Shown here in pieces: positions 27,938 to 36,739 of a DNA stretch of 64,000 nt. The number at the start of each line of letters is the position of its first letter. The first letter of the stretch is position 1. Below the pieces are notes generated by a model. It saw only the letters and a list, made by a program, of their open reading frames with translations, did no database searches and was not told the DNA's origin. Origin of the DNA: Streptomyces nojiriensis (lineage in GTDB: Bacteria > Actinomycetota > Actinomycetes > Streptomycetales > Streptomycetaceae); contig NZ_CP071139.1 in the NCBI RefSeq assembly GCF_017639205.1, forward strand, positions 5,641,501 to 5,705,500, read 5' to 3'. A program made the translations under genes and the position numbers.

Positions 27938-29107
27938 ATGAGCGAGGACCTGTGGCCCCTCCATGCCCCGATCGATGCGGACCTCACCCTTCCGCAGGCG
28001 GTGACCGGCAGCGTCACCCTCATCATCCCGACCTTCAACGAGGCCGGAAACGTAGGCGAGTTGCTGCGCAGGCTCGGTGACGCGCTGCCCGACCCCGCGC
28101 AACTGCCCTGCGAGGTGCTGTTCGTGGACGACTCCACGGACGACACCCCGGCCGTCATCGAGAAGGCCGCCGCCGACCACCCCTTCCCGGTGTCGGTCCT
28201 GCACCGGGAGACGGCCGACGGCGGGCTCGGCGGCGCCGTCGTCGAAGGGGTCAAGCGCGCGGACACCGACTGGGTCGTCGTCATGGACGCCGACCTCCAG
28301 CACCCGCCCCACCTGGTGCCCGAGCTCGTCGGCGAGGGCATGCGCACCGGTGCCGATCTCGTCGTCGCATCCCGCTACATCAGCGGCGGCAGCCGGGCCG
28401 GGCTCGCCGGGAGCTACCGCGTCGCCGTCTCCCGCGCCGCGACCTGGCTGACGAAAGGGCTCTTCCCGCGCGCGCTGCGCGGGATCAGCGACCCGATGAG
28501 CGGCTTCTTCGCGATGCGCCGCTCCGTCGTCACCGCGGAGGCCCTGAAGCCGCTGGGCTACAAGATCCTGCTGGAGCTGGCGGTGCGCTGCCGCCCCGGC
28601 AAGGTCGCCGAGGTGCCGTTCGTCTTCCAGGACCGCTTCTCGGGGGAGTCGAAGTCCACCGCGCGCGAGGGCATGCGCTTCCTCGCCCACCTCGCCTCGC
28701 TGCGCTCGGCCGCCCCGCTGGCCCGGATGATCGGCTTCGGGCTGATCGGGCTCTCCGGCTTCGTCCCGAACCTGGCCGCGCTCTGGCTGCTCACCCATGC
28801 GGGCATGCACTACCTGCCGGCCGAGATCGTCGCCAACCAGGCGGGGGTCCTGTGGAACTTCCTGCTCATCGAGACCCTGCTCTTCCGCGACCGGCGCCGG
28901 CACCGCCACTGGGCGGACCGGGTCGGGCGTTTCGCGCTGCTCGCCAACGCCGATCTGCTGCTGCGCATCCCGCTGATCGCGGTGTTCGTCGCCGAGCTCG
29001 GGATGGAGGTGCTGCCCGCCACCGCCCTCGCCCTGGTGACGACCTTCGTCCTGCGGTTCGCGGCCACGGAGGCCCTCGTCTATCTGCCGCGTCACAACAT
29101 GAGTTGA
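27938..29107 (+). CDS. Polyprenyl-phosphate glycosyltransferase fused to a GtrA-like domain
   Basis: 389 residues. The N-terminal GT2 domain (about 25-260), DPM1-like, has IIPTFNEAGNVGELL, VDDSTDDTP and the nucleotide-sugar motif DADLQHPPHLV. The C-terminal GtrA-like part (about 270-385) has four membrane helices. Such enzymes load a sugar on undecaprenyl or polyprenyl phosphate, and GtrA-like modules help flip or present it. It begins 7 bases after the GT39 gene, so the pair probably supplies and uses one lipid-linked sugar. Confidence 0.88.
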   Translation: MSEDLWPLHAPIDADLTLPQAVTGSVTLIIPTFNEAGNVGELLRRLGDALPDPAQLPCEVLFVDDSTDDTPAVIEKAAADHPFPVSVLHRETADGGLGGAVVEGVKRADTDWVVVMDADLQHPPHLVPELVGEGMRTGADLVVASRYISGGSRAGLAGSYRVAVSRAATWLTKGLFPRALRGISDPMSGFFAMRRSVVTAEALKPLGYKILLELAVRCRPGKVAEVPFVFQDRFSGESKSTAREGMRFLAHLASLRSAAPLARMIGFGLIGLSGFVPNLAALWLLTHAGMHYLPAEIVANQAGVLWNFLLIETLLFRDRRRHRHWADRVGRFALLANADLLLRIPLIAVFVAELGMEVLPATALALVTTFVLRFAATEALVYLPRHNMS

Positions 29108-29130
29108 GCCGCACAGAAAGGAACCTTTCC

Positions 29131-31548
29131 ATGCGTCTGACGATCCGGCGGAGGGCAGGGCGGCGGGCCGCCCTGCTCGCCGTCGGGGCGATGACCGCGA
29201 GCCTGCTGCTCACCGCACCGCAGCAGGCCACGGCCGGTCCGCCCAATCTGCTCTCCAATCCCGGTTTCGAGACCGCCGGAGCCGCCGGCTCCGACATGCC
29301 GTCCTGCTGGTCCAAGTCCGGCTGGGGCGACAACGACTTCACCTTCGCCACCGTCGCCGACGCGCACGGCGGCACCAAAGCGATGAAGGTCTCGCTCACG
29401 CGCCGCGTGGACGGCGACCGCAAGGCGCTGGTCACGGAGAACGGCACCTGCGCCCCGACCGTCGTGCCGGGCAGGCAGTACGACCTGTCCGCCTGGTACA
29501 AGTCGAACACCCCGGACGTGTCGGTGACCGTGTTCCGCCATGACACGACGGCGGGCTGGCAGTACTGGACCGACCTGCAGAATCCGCCCGTCAGCGCGGC
29601 ATGGGCGCGTACGGAGGTCCGTACGCCGGCCGTCCCGCCGGGCACCGACAAGATCGCGTGGGGTCTGTCGGTCTACGGGGTGGGCACGCTCACCACCGAC
29701 GACTACGCGCTGGAGGAGGTGGGCGCCGTCCCGCCGCAGCCGGCATGTTCGGGTACCGCGGAGGAGTGCGCCAAGGGCACATGGCAGGTGATCCCGGCGC
29801 AGAACCCGGTGCGTTCGATGCACGCGGTCGTGCTGAAGAACGGAAAGGTGCTGCTGATCGCCGGCTCGGGCAACGACATCGCCCAGTTCAACGCGGGCAC
29901 CTTCACCTCCGCCGTCTACGACCCGGCGAACGGGTCCTTCAAGACGATCCCGACCCCCGTCGACATGTTCTGCGCGGGCCACGTGCAGCTGGCGGACGGC
30001 CGGGTGCTGGTGATGAGCGGCAACAAGGGCTACCCGTCGGCCGACGGCAAGATCGGCTACCAGGGGCTGAAGGACTCGTACACCTTCGACCCGGCGACCG
30101 AGAAGTACACCAAGACCAACGACATGAACGGCGGGCACTGGTACCCGTCGGCGACGATCCTCGGCAACGGTGACGTGATCTCCTTCGGCGGGCTGAAGGA
30201 GGACTCCACGGGCAATGTGACGGCGGAGAAGTTCTCGGCGGCGCAGAACAAGTGGCTGCCGATGAACCAGGTCAACCAGACGTGGTCGTACTGGGGCCTG
30301 TACCCGTCGATGATCCTGATGCAGGACGGGCGGCTCTTCTACTCGGGCAGCCACACCTTCGGCAACGGCACCCCGGGCACCGGGGCCTCGATCTACGACT
30401 ACGACGCCAACACCGTCACCGACGTACCGGGCCTGCGGAACAAGGACGAGCGGGACGAGTCGGCGAGCGTGCTGCTGCCCCCGGCCCAGGACCAGCGGGT
30501 GCTGACCATCGGCGGCGGCAACAACGAGCGCAATCCGGCGGCCAACCGGCTCACCGACATCATCGACCTGAAGCAGCCCGGTCCCGCCTACACGGCCGGC
30601 CCGCCGATCCCGCAGGGCCTGGTCGACCAGGGCCAGGGCAAGCGGCCGCAGACCGGCGCCGAGGGCAAGATGTTCGTGTCGGCGGTGCTGCTGCCGGACG
30701 GCAAGGTGCTGGAGACCGGCGGCGGGCTGCACGACCGGGCCGACCCGGTCTTCGAGGCCTCCTTCTTCGACCCGACGACCAACACCTACCAGGCGGGTCT
30801 CGCCACCGACCCGATCCCGCGGACCTACCACTCGGCGTCGTTCCTGATGCCGGACGGCCGGGTCATGTCGGTCGGCGACAACCCGGGCAACGGGACGTAC
30901 AACCACAACGTGTCGATCTACACCCCGCCCTACCTCTTCAAGGGCGCCCGCCCGCAGATCACCTCGGTGATCGACACGCAGTGGGTGTACGGGGACACGC
31001 AGCGGATCACCGTCAACCGGCCGGTGGCCAAGGCGGAACTGATCCGTCCGGCGGCGGTCACCCACTCCTCCGACCCGAACCAGCGCTTCGTGGACCTGCC
31101 GATGACCGTCGTCAACGGCACGACCATCGACCTGAACGTCACCAGCAACCCCAACCTGGCGCCGCCCGGCTGGTACATGCTCTTCGCGGTCGACGCGAAC
31201 GGCGTCCCGTCGATCGCGACCTGGGTGCACCTCGGCGGCCCGTCCGCGCTCGCGGCCACCCAGGAGCAGCCCTCCGCGCACGAGCACACCTTCGCCGACA
31301 AGCTGGGGCCCGCCAAGGAGAACCCGGCCCAGCGGGACTCCGCCCCGGTCGCGCCCAGCGCGGCCGGCTGCGACCGGCACTACGGCACGGCCAACGTGTG
31401 CGTACCGACCCGCTTCCCGGCCGAGGTGCGGGAGACGACGAAGGCCCGCTGCGACTGGCTGGCCGCCCACCAGTACCCGAAGCGCCTCAAGGTCAACGGC
31501 AGCGATCCGCTGCGCCTGGACCCCGACCGCGACGGCTACGCCTGCTGA
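29131..31548 (+). CDS. Secreted radical copper oxidase (galactose oxidase / GlxA-like)
   Basis: 805 residues. A signal peptide ends at about residue 36 (ATAGPPN). A carbohydrate-binding-like domain (about 38-190), a seven-bladed kelch propeller (about 205-580) and a DUF1929-like beta domain follow. All copper and cofactor residues known from galactose oxidase are visible: Cys281 in DMFCAGH and Tyr338 in HWYPSAT (the thioether pair), Tyr566-His567 in TYHSASF and His645 in VTHSSD. The extreme C-terminus DPDRDGYAC looks like an excalibur calcium-binding motif. It should oxidise a primary alcohol of a sugar to an aldehyde, releasing H2O2. Its neighbours suggest it acts on the glycan made by the CslA-like synthase, as GlxA does. 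Confidence 0.9.
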   Translation: MRLTIRRRAGRRAALLAVGAMTASLLLTAPQQATAGPPNLLSNPGFETAGAAGSDMPSCWSKSGWGDNDFTFATVADAHGGTKAMKVSLTRRVDGDRKALVTENGTCAPTVVPGRQYDLSAWYKSNTPDVSVTVFRHDTTAGWQYWTDLQNPPVSAAWARTEVRTPAVPPGTDKIAWGLSVYGVGTLTTDDYALEEVGAVPPQPACSGTAEECAKGTWQVIPAQNPVRSMHAVVLKNGKVLLIAGSGNDIAQFNAGTFTSAVYDPANGSFKTIPTPVDMFCAGHVQLADGRVLVMSGNKGYPSADGKIGYQGLKDSYTFDPATEKYTKTNDMNGGHWYPSATILGNGDVISFGGLKEDSTGNVTAEKFSAAQNKWLPMNQVNQTWSYWGLYPSMILMQDGRLFYSGSHTFGNGTPGTGASIYDYDANTVTDVPGLRNKDERDESASVLLPPAQDQRVLTIGGGNNERNPAANRLTDIIDLKQPGPAYTAGPPIPQGLVDQGQGKRPQTGAEGKMFVSAVLLPDGKVLETGGGLHDRADPVFEASFFDPTTNTYQAGLATDPIPRTYHSASFLMPDGRVMSVGDNPGNGTYNHNVSIYTPPYLFKGARPQITSVIDTQWVYGDTQRITVNRPVAKAELIRPAAVTHSSDPNQRFVDLPMTVVNGTTIDLNVTSNPNLAPPGWYMLFAVDANGVPSIATWVHLGGPSALAATQEQPSAHEHTFADKLGPAKENPAQRDSAPVAPSAAGCDRHYGTANVCVPTRFPAEVRETTKARCDWLAAHQYPKRLKVNGSDPLRLDPDRDGYAC

Positions 31549-31571
31549 AGCCGGATCCGGCGACGGACCGC

Positions 31572-31603
31572 GACCCCGCCACCCCACCCGGGGCGGCGGG
31601 GTC
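31572..31603. terminator. Bidirectional terminator
   Basis: Perfect 9-bp outer stem (GACCCCGCC at 31572-31580 with GGCGGGGTC at 31595-31603) extended by an inner CCCC/GGGG pairing. It separates the convergent copper oxidase and hemolysin III genes and overlaps the stop of the latter. Confidence 0.75.
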
Positions 31604-32324
31604 AGTGCTGGTACGCGGCGAGCGAGATGCCGACGTAGTGGGCCACGAAGGCCGCGAGGGTCAGCGAGTGGAAGACCTCGTGGAAGCCGAAGAAACGCGG
31701 GGAGGGGTTCGGGCGCTTCATGCCGTAGATGATCCCGCCCACGCTGTAGAGGAGGCCGCCGACGATCACCAGGACCAGGACGGCGATCCCGCCGGAGCGC
31801 ATGAAGTCGGGCAGGAAGAAGACCGCCGCCCAGCCCATGGCGATGTAGCAGGGCGTGTAGAGCCAGCGCGGGGCGCCGACCCAGAAGACCCGGAAGGCGA
31901 TGCCGGCGGCGGCCGCGATCCACACCGCCCACAGCAGGGTCCGCCCGGTGGAGGGCGGCAGCAGCAGGACGGTCAGCGGGGTGTAGGTGCCCGCGATGAT
32001 CAGGAAGATGTTGGCGTGGTCGAGCCGTCGCAGGATGGCCTCGCCGCGCGGCCCCCAGGTGCCGCGGTGGTAGACCGCGCTGACGCCGAAGAGCAGGCAG
32101 GCCGTGAGGACGTAGACGCCGCAGGCGACGCGGGCCCGGGTGGAGTCGGTGAAGGCCATCAGCACCAGGCCCGCGATGACCACGGCGGGGAACATCCCGA
32201 GGTGCAGCCAGCCGCGCATCAGCGGCTTCTCCTCCAGGGCGGTCTCCGCCGCCTCCAGGGCCTCGACTACCGGTGTGGCCTCGGCGGCCGGGACGGCGGC
32301 GGCATCAGAAGTCATGCGCGCCAT
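31602..32324 (-). CDS. Hemolysin III / TrhA family membrane protein
   Basis: 240 residues, seven predicted membrane helices, PAQR superfamily. Conserved residues: SAVYHR after the second helix, DHANIFLIIAGTYTP, and HEVFHSLTLAAFVAHY with paired histidines near the C-terminus, which form a zinc site in this superfamily. TrhA proteins affect membrane lipid homeostasis; the name hemolysin is historical. The ATG at 32324 is used; ATG at 32315 is possible. A palindrome and a good promoter lie directly upstream. Confidence 0.9.
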   Translation of the reverse strand: MARMTSDAAAVPAAEATPVVEALEAAETALEEKPLMRGWLHLGMFPAVVIAGLVLMAFTDSTRARVACGVYVLTACLLFGVSAVYHRGTWGPRGEAILRRLDHANIFLIIAGTYTPLTVLLLPPSTGRTLLWAVWIAAAAGIAFRVFWVGAPRWLYTPCYIAMGWAAVFFLPDFMRSGGIAVLVLVIVGGLLYSVGGIIYGMKRPNPSPRFFGFHEVFHSLTLAAFVAHYVGISLAAYQH

Positions 32325-32327
32325 GCT

Positions 32328-32345
32328 ACCTACGGGTCCGTAGGT
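32328..32345. promoter_or_regulatory. Palindromic operator candidate upstream of trhA-like gene
   Basis: ACCTACGG, GT, CCGTAGGT: perfect 8-bp inverted repeat, 4 bp before the hemolysin III start codon and just after its predicted transcription start. Shape and place fit a TetR-type repressor operator; the regulator is not encoded next to it. Confidence 0.45.
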
Positions 32346-32357
32346 TTCCGTTAGTGG

Positions 32358-32386
32358 TCTTTACGGAAGATTGACGGACGTGGCAA
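32358..32386 (-). promoter_or_regulatory. Promoter of the hemolysin III gene
   Basis: On the minus strand, -35 TTGCCA (32381-32386), 17-base spacer, -10 TAAAGA (32358-32363). Predicted start about 27 bases before the ATG at 32324, with the palindrome in the leader. Confidence 0.5.
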
Positions 32387-32535
32387 TGCTCACGTGAGAG
32401 GCCCTCTGGACATATGCGCACATCCACCGGATGATCAGATGAGTGCGGTCGGCACCGGATGAGCGGAGCGCGAAGCGTCCGGGTCGCAGCCCCCACGGGG
32501 CAAACACCAAACACACCCCTCAACAAGGAGCAATC

Positions 32536-34374
32536 GTGGCGCGCGACAACGCGGCTCCCACCATCCCGACGACTCACCAGGAGCTGATCTCCTGGGTGGA
32601 CGAGATCGCAGCCCTCACCCAGCCGGACCGCGTCGTCTGGTGCGACGGCTCCGAGGCCGAGTACGAGCGCCTGTGCGAGGAGCTCGTCGCCAAGGGCACG
32701 TTCAAGAAGCTCGACGAGACGAAGCGCCCGAACTCGTACTACGCCGCCTCCGACCCGTCCGACGTCGCGCGCGTCGAGGACCGGACCTTCATCTGCTCCG
32801 AGAAGGAGGAGGACGCGGGCCCGACCAACCACTGGAAGGCCCCCGCCGAGATGAAGGAGATCTTCGCCGGCGGCGAAGGCATCTTCCGCGGCTCCATGAA
32901 GGGCCGGACGATGTACGTCGTCCCGTTCTGCATGGGCCCCCTCGGCTCCGAGCTCTCCGCGATCGGCGTCGAGATCACCGACTCCGCCTACGTCGCGGTC
33001 GCCATGCGCACCATGACCCGCATGGGCAAGGCCGTCCTCGACGAGCTCGGCACCGACGGGTTCTTCGTCAAGGCCGTCCACACCCTCGGCGCTCCGCTCG
33101 CCGAGGGCGAGGCCGACGTGCCGTGGCCCTGCAACACCACCAAGTACATCTCGCACTTCCCGGAGACCCGCGAGATCTGGTCCTACGGATCCGGCTACGG
33201 CGGCAACGCCCTCCTCGGCAAGAAGTGCTACGCCCTGCGCATCGCGTCCGTCATGGCCCGCGACGAGGGCTGGCTCGCCGAGCACATGCTGATCCTCAAG
33301 CTCACCCCGCCGGCCGGCGAGGGCGACACCGAGGCCACCCCGACGTACATTGCCGCCGCCTTCCCGTCCGCCTGCGGCAAGACCAACCTGGCCATGCTGG
33401 AGCCCACGATCCCCGGCTGGACCGTCGAGACCATCGGCGACGACATCGCCTGGATGCGCTTCGGCGAGGACGGTCGCCTCTACGCGATCAACCCCGAGGC
33501 CGGCTTCTTCGGCGTCGCCCCCGGCACCGGCGAGCACACCAACGCCAACGCCATGAAGACCATGTACGCCAACACCGTCTTCACCAACGTCGCGCTCACC
33601 GACGACGGCGACGTGTGGTGGGAGGGCATGACCGAAGAGGCGCCGAAGCACCTCATCGACTGGAAGGGCAACGACTGGACTCCGGACTCGGAGACCCCGG
33701 CCGCCCACCCCAACGCCCGCTTCGCCGTCCCGGCCTCCCAGTGCCCGACGATCGCCGCCGAGTGGGAGGACCCCAAGGGCGTCCCGATCTCCGCGATCCT
33801 CTTCGGCGGCCGCCGCGCCTCCGCCGTGCCGCTGGTCACCGAGTCCTTCGACTGGAACCACGGCGTCTTCATCGGCTCGAACATCGCCTCCGAGAAGACC
33901 GCCGCCGCCGAGGGCAAGGTCGGCGAACTGCGCCGCGACCCCTTCGCCATGCTGCCGTTCTGCGGCTACAACATGGGCGACTACATGGCCCACTGGGTCA
34001 AGGTGGCCGCGGACAAGGACCAGGCCAAGCTCCCGAAGATCTACTACGTGAACTGGTTCCGCAAGAACGACGCGGGCAAGTTCGTGTGGCCCGGCTTCGG
34101 CGAGAACAGCCGCGTCCTGAAGTGGATCGTCGGCCGCCTCGACGGCACCGCCGAAGGCGTGGAGACCCCCATCGGCATCCTGCCGACCAAGGACTCCCTC
34201 GACCTCGACGGCCTGGACCTCCCGGCCGAGGACCTCGACTTCCTCCTCACCGTCGACAAGACGGTCTGGCGCGAGGAGGCCGCCCTGGTACCCGAGCACC
34301 TCAACACCTACGGCGACCACACTCCCAAGGAGCTGTGGGACCAGTACCACGCACTCGTGGAGCGCCTGGGCTGA
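32536..34374 (+). CDS. pckA: Phosphoenolpyruvate carboxykinase (GTP)
   Basis: 612-residue cytosolic enzyme that converts oxaloacetate and GTP to phosphoenolpyruvate, CO2 and GDP, the gateway to gluconeogenesis. The kinase-1a P-loop is AFPSACGKTNLAML; other family blocks are GCxxN-like YGSGYGGNALLGKKC, DDIAWMRFGEDG, and FGGRRASAVPLVTESFDW. The GTG at 32536 has AGGAG 6 bases upstream; the frame is open 31 codons further but lacks a ribosome site. The 190-bp leader has no feature I can name beyond the divergent trhA promoter. Confidence 0.95.
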   Translation: MARDNAAPTIPTTHQELISWVDEIAALTQPDRVVWCDGSEAEYERLCEELVAKGTFKKLDETKRPNSYYAASDPSDVARVEDRTFICSEKEEDAGPTNHWKAPAEMKEIFAGGEGIFRGSMKGRTMYVVPFCMGPLGSELSAIGVEITDSAYVAVAMRTMTRMGKAVLDELGTDGFFVKAVHTLGAPLAEGEADVPWPCNTTKYISHFPETREIWSYGSGYGGNALLGKKCYALRIASVMARDEGWLAEHMLILKLTPPAGEGDTEATPTYIAAAFPSACGKTNLAMLEPTIPGWTVETIGDDIAWMRFGEDGRLYAINPEAGFFGVAPGTGEHTNANAMKTMYANTVFTNVALTDDGDVWWEGMTEEAPKHLIDWKGNDWTPDSETPAAHPNARFAVPASQCPTIAAEWEDPKGVPISAILFGGRRASAVPLVTESFDWNHGVFIGSNIASEKTAAAEGKVGELRRDPFAMLPFCGYNMGDYMAHWVKVAADKDQAKLPKIYYVNWFRKNDAGKFVWPGFGENSRVLKWIVGRLDGTAEGVETPIGILPTKDSLDLDGLDLPAEDLDFLLTVDKTVWREEAALVPEHLNTYGDHTPKELWDQYHALVERLG

Positions 34375-34407
34375 GCCAGGACGCGCCCTGAAGAAGGGCC
34401 GATGAAC

Positions 34408-34473
34408 GTGGGAGCCCCCGACCAAGCGGCGTCCCACCGCTGTGGGAGCCCCCGACCAAGCGGTTCCCACCGC
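34408..34473. repeat. Tandem 33/34-bp hairpin repeat after pckA
   Basis: Two copies (34408-34440 and 34442-34473) of a unit beginning GTGGGAGCCCCCGACCAAGC; each can fold by pairing GTGGGA with TCCCAC. The pair lies between convergent pckA and the coiled-coil gene and probably works as a tandem terminator. Confidence 0.65.
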
Positions 34474-34488
34474 AGCACATGACCGACC

Positions 34489-35100
34489 TCAGGAGCGTCC
34501 GCGCTCCTCCAGGTAGGCCGTGTGCGTCTGCTGACGGCGGGCCTCTGTTTCACGGAGGTCCGCCGTCACTCTTTCCGCCTCCTCGCGCAGGAGCCCCAGC
34601 TGCCGCTCCAGGTGCCGCTCCGGCGACTCGCCGCCCGGCGTCAGCCGGCTCCACCAGCGGGTCCGGTTGTACGCGTCCACGCTCTCCGGCACGTCCTGCC
34701 GGACCGCCCGGGACACCGCGTGCACCGCCTCCGGATCGGTCACCAGCACATCGGCCACCCACCCCGGCTCCAGCAGCGCCCCGTACAGCTCCAGCAGTCC
34801 GGCGAGCGCCTCCTGCGCCCCCGACGGCAGCTCCACCCCGTCCACGTACGCCCGCAGCCGCCCGAGGTCCTCGCGCAGTACGCCGAGCTCCTCCCGCGGA
34901 TCGAAGGGCGGCGGCGCCGTCCGCTCCGGCGGGGCGATCAGCGCGCCCGCCCCGTACAGCCCCGCGACCACCACCGGCCAGTACGCACCGGCCACCCCGG
35001 CGAGGGTGAGGGCCAGGCCGGCCACGCCGCAGGCGGAGCCGGCCAGGTTCTTCTTCGACTCCAGGTACTTCAGGACCCCGGTCGCCCTACTGGTAGCCAC
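34489..35100 (-). CDS. Membrane/coiled-coil protein, last gene of the TelA operon
   Basis: 203 residues: two short membrane segments near the N-terminus (about 18-55, GSACGVAGLALTLAGVAG and PVVVAGLYGAGALI), a helical middle region, and a C-terminal coiled coil (about 165-203, ERHLERQLGLLREEAERVT). No named family recognised. The GTG start at 35100 lies 14 bases inside the preceding VWA gene, so it is translationally coupled as gene 4 of the operon. It may be a membrane-bound partner of TelA. Confidence 0.75.
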   Translation of the reverse strand: MATSRATGVLKYLESKKNLAGSACGVAGLALTLAGVAGAYWPVVVAGLYGAGALIAPPERTAPPPFDPREELGVLREDLGRLRAYVDGVELPSGAQEALAGLLELYGALLEPGWVADVLVTDPEAVHAVSRAVRQDVPESVDAYNRTRWWSRLTPGGESPERHLERQLGLLREEAERVTADLRETEARRQQTHTAYLEERGRS

Positions 35101-36739
35101 GGATCTCCTCGAAGGCTCCGGCCAGCGAACCGTTCCCGCCGGTGGCGTCGAAGAGCCGCCCGCCGGTCAGTTCGGTGATGTGGGTGAGCTCCTTGCGGTC
35201 CGAGTCGCCGAACAGCACGGCGAAGACCGGCGTCCGCTTCTGTGCCTCGGGCAGCGCCGCGTAGAAGGAGTCGAAGTGCTTGGCCCCGACGCCCTCCGTG
35301 TTCTCCCCGTCCGTCATCAGCACGATCGAGGTGAAGGCGTCCGTACCGCCCTTGCCCAGCTGCTGGTACGCCGCCTCCAGGCTGCCGTAGACCGCCGTCC
35401 CCCCGTCCGGCTCCAGCGACTTCACGTCGCGGCGGATCGCGTCCAGGGCCGGCCCCGGATTGCCCGGCTCCACCACGTGCGTGTTCACCTTCTTCACCTT
35501 CGACCCGAAGGGCAGCAGCGTCACCTCCTCGCGGTCCCGGAACCGCTGCCCGGTGCCCGAACTGCCACTGCCCGTCAGATCGGTGAGCGCCGACTTCAGC
35601 CGCCCGATCCGGTCCTCCTCGCTCATCGAACCCGAGGTGTCCAGCACGTACACCGTCCGCGAGGGCCGGCGCAGCTCGTTCTCGTACGAGGCCAGCAGCC
35701 CGTCGGCGACCGACCGCGACCCCGGGAAGGGCAGCTCGCGCCGCTTCTCGGCGTCCAGTCCGGCGGCCGGCGCCACCCCGGCCGCGACCGGGCGGCGGAA
35801 GGTCTGCTCGGTGATCGCCTTCTGCGCCTGCGGCCCCCGCAGGTACTCCGTGAGCGCCCGCCCCGCATCACGCGCCCCGGCCGGGGCCGAGGTCAGCAGC
35901 GTCAGCGGATAGTGGGCCGTGACCACACCGTCGCGCGGCCGGACCACCGTCAGCGGAGCCCCGGCGTCCTTCGCGTCCCGGTTCATGGACAGCAGCACCG
36001 ACTCGTAGTTCACCAGCGCGTCCACGTCCCCGCGCTTGCCGTACGCGGTGACGAGCCAGCCCGAGGAGCCCGACGTCAGCTTCTGCCCGGCGAAGAACTC
36101 CTTCAGCCGGGGCGTGGCCGTCTGCACGTCCGCGTCGCTCAGCGCCGCCTGCGCGCCCGACAGCCCCGAGGCCACCGAGACCAGCGCGGAGAAACCGGAG
36201 TTGGAGCGCACCGGGTCGGTCATCCCGTACGTCAGCTTCCCGGCGGCGACGGCCTCGTGCACCGCCGGCCAGGTGACCTCCCCGGGCTTCCAGCCGAGCC
36301 GGGCCAGCGCCTCCGGCTTCACGCCGAGGGCGACGGGCGAGGACATCACCGGGGTCTCGCTGGTGAGCTTCCCGGCCGCCTCCGGCCGCAGCCGCAGGTA
36401 GTCGTTGGAGGAGAGCCAGATCGCGTCGTACTTGCCGTCGGCCTGCCCGGAGGCGACCTGCTCGGCGGCGTCCAGCGTCCCGGACCACGTGAGTTTCACG
36501 GTGACCCCGGTCGCCTTCCGGGCCTGCTCCAGCACCGGTTCCATGTCCGCGAGCTCACTGGAGGCCAGCACCCGCAGCGTGCCCTCCTTGTAGGCCGTTT
36601 CCGTCGGCCCGGCCGCACCCCCGGAGGTGCAGGCCGTCGCCGCGGTGAGCACGGCGAGGGCGAGTGCGAAGCCCGTCCAGGCCCGCCGACGCCCCGGCTG
36701 CGGGGTTCCCGCGACCCGGACCCGCTCGGCCCCGCTCAC
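35087..36739 (-). CDS. Lipoprotein with solute-binding domain and C-terminal von Willebrand A domain
   Basis: 550 residues. The lipobox LTAATAC places the lipid-anchored cysteine at residue 37. A periplasmic-binding-protein-like domain (about 50-330) contains TLRVLASSELADM, TWSGTLDAAEQV and DAIWLSSNDYLRL. A VWA domain (about 360-545) has an intact MIDAS, DTSGSMS at 368-374, and LMTDGENTEG. The fusion is known in actinobacteria beside telA; the ligand is unknown and no ABC permease is encoded here, so uptake is unlikely. The GTG start overlaps the telA stop by 4 bases. Confidence 0.88.
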   Translation of the reverse strand: MSGAERVRVAGTPQPGRRRAWTGFALALAVLTAATACTSGGAAGPTETAYKEGTLRVLASSELADMEPVLEQARKATGVTVKLTWSGTLDAAEQVASGQADGKYDAIWLSSNDYLRLRPEAAGKLTSETPVMSSPVALGVKPEALARLGWKPGEVTWPAVHEAVAAGKLTYGMTDPVRSNSGFSALVSVASGLSGAQAALSDADVQTATPRLKEFFAGQKLTSGSSGWLVTAYGKRGDVDALVNYESVLLSMNRDAKDAGAPLTVVRPRDGVVTAHYPLTLLTSAPAGARDAGRALTEYLRGPQAQKAITEQTFRRPVAAGVAPAAGLDAEKRRELPFPGSRSVADGLLASYENELRRPSRTVYVLDTSGSMSEEDRIGRLKSALTDLTGSGSSGTGQRFRDREEVTLLPFGSKVKKVNTHVVEPGNPGPALDAIRRDVKSLEPDGGTAVYGSLEAAYQQLGKGGTDAFTSIVLMTDGENTEGVGAKHFDSFYAALPEAQKRTPVFAVLFGDSDRKELTHITELTGGRLFDATGGNGSLAGAFEEIRGYQ

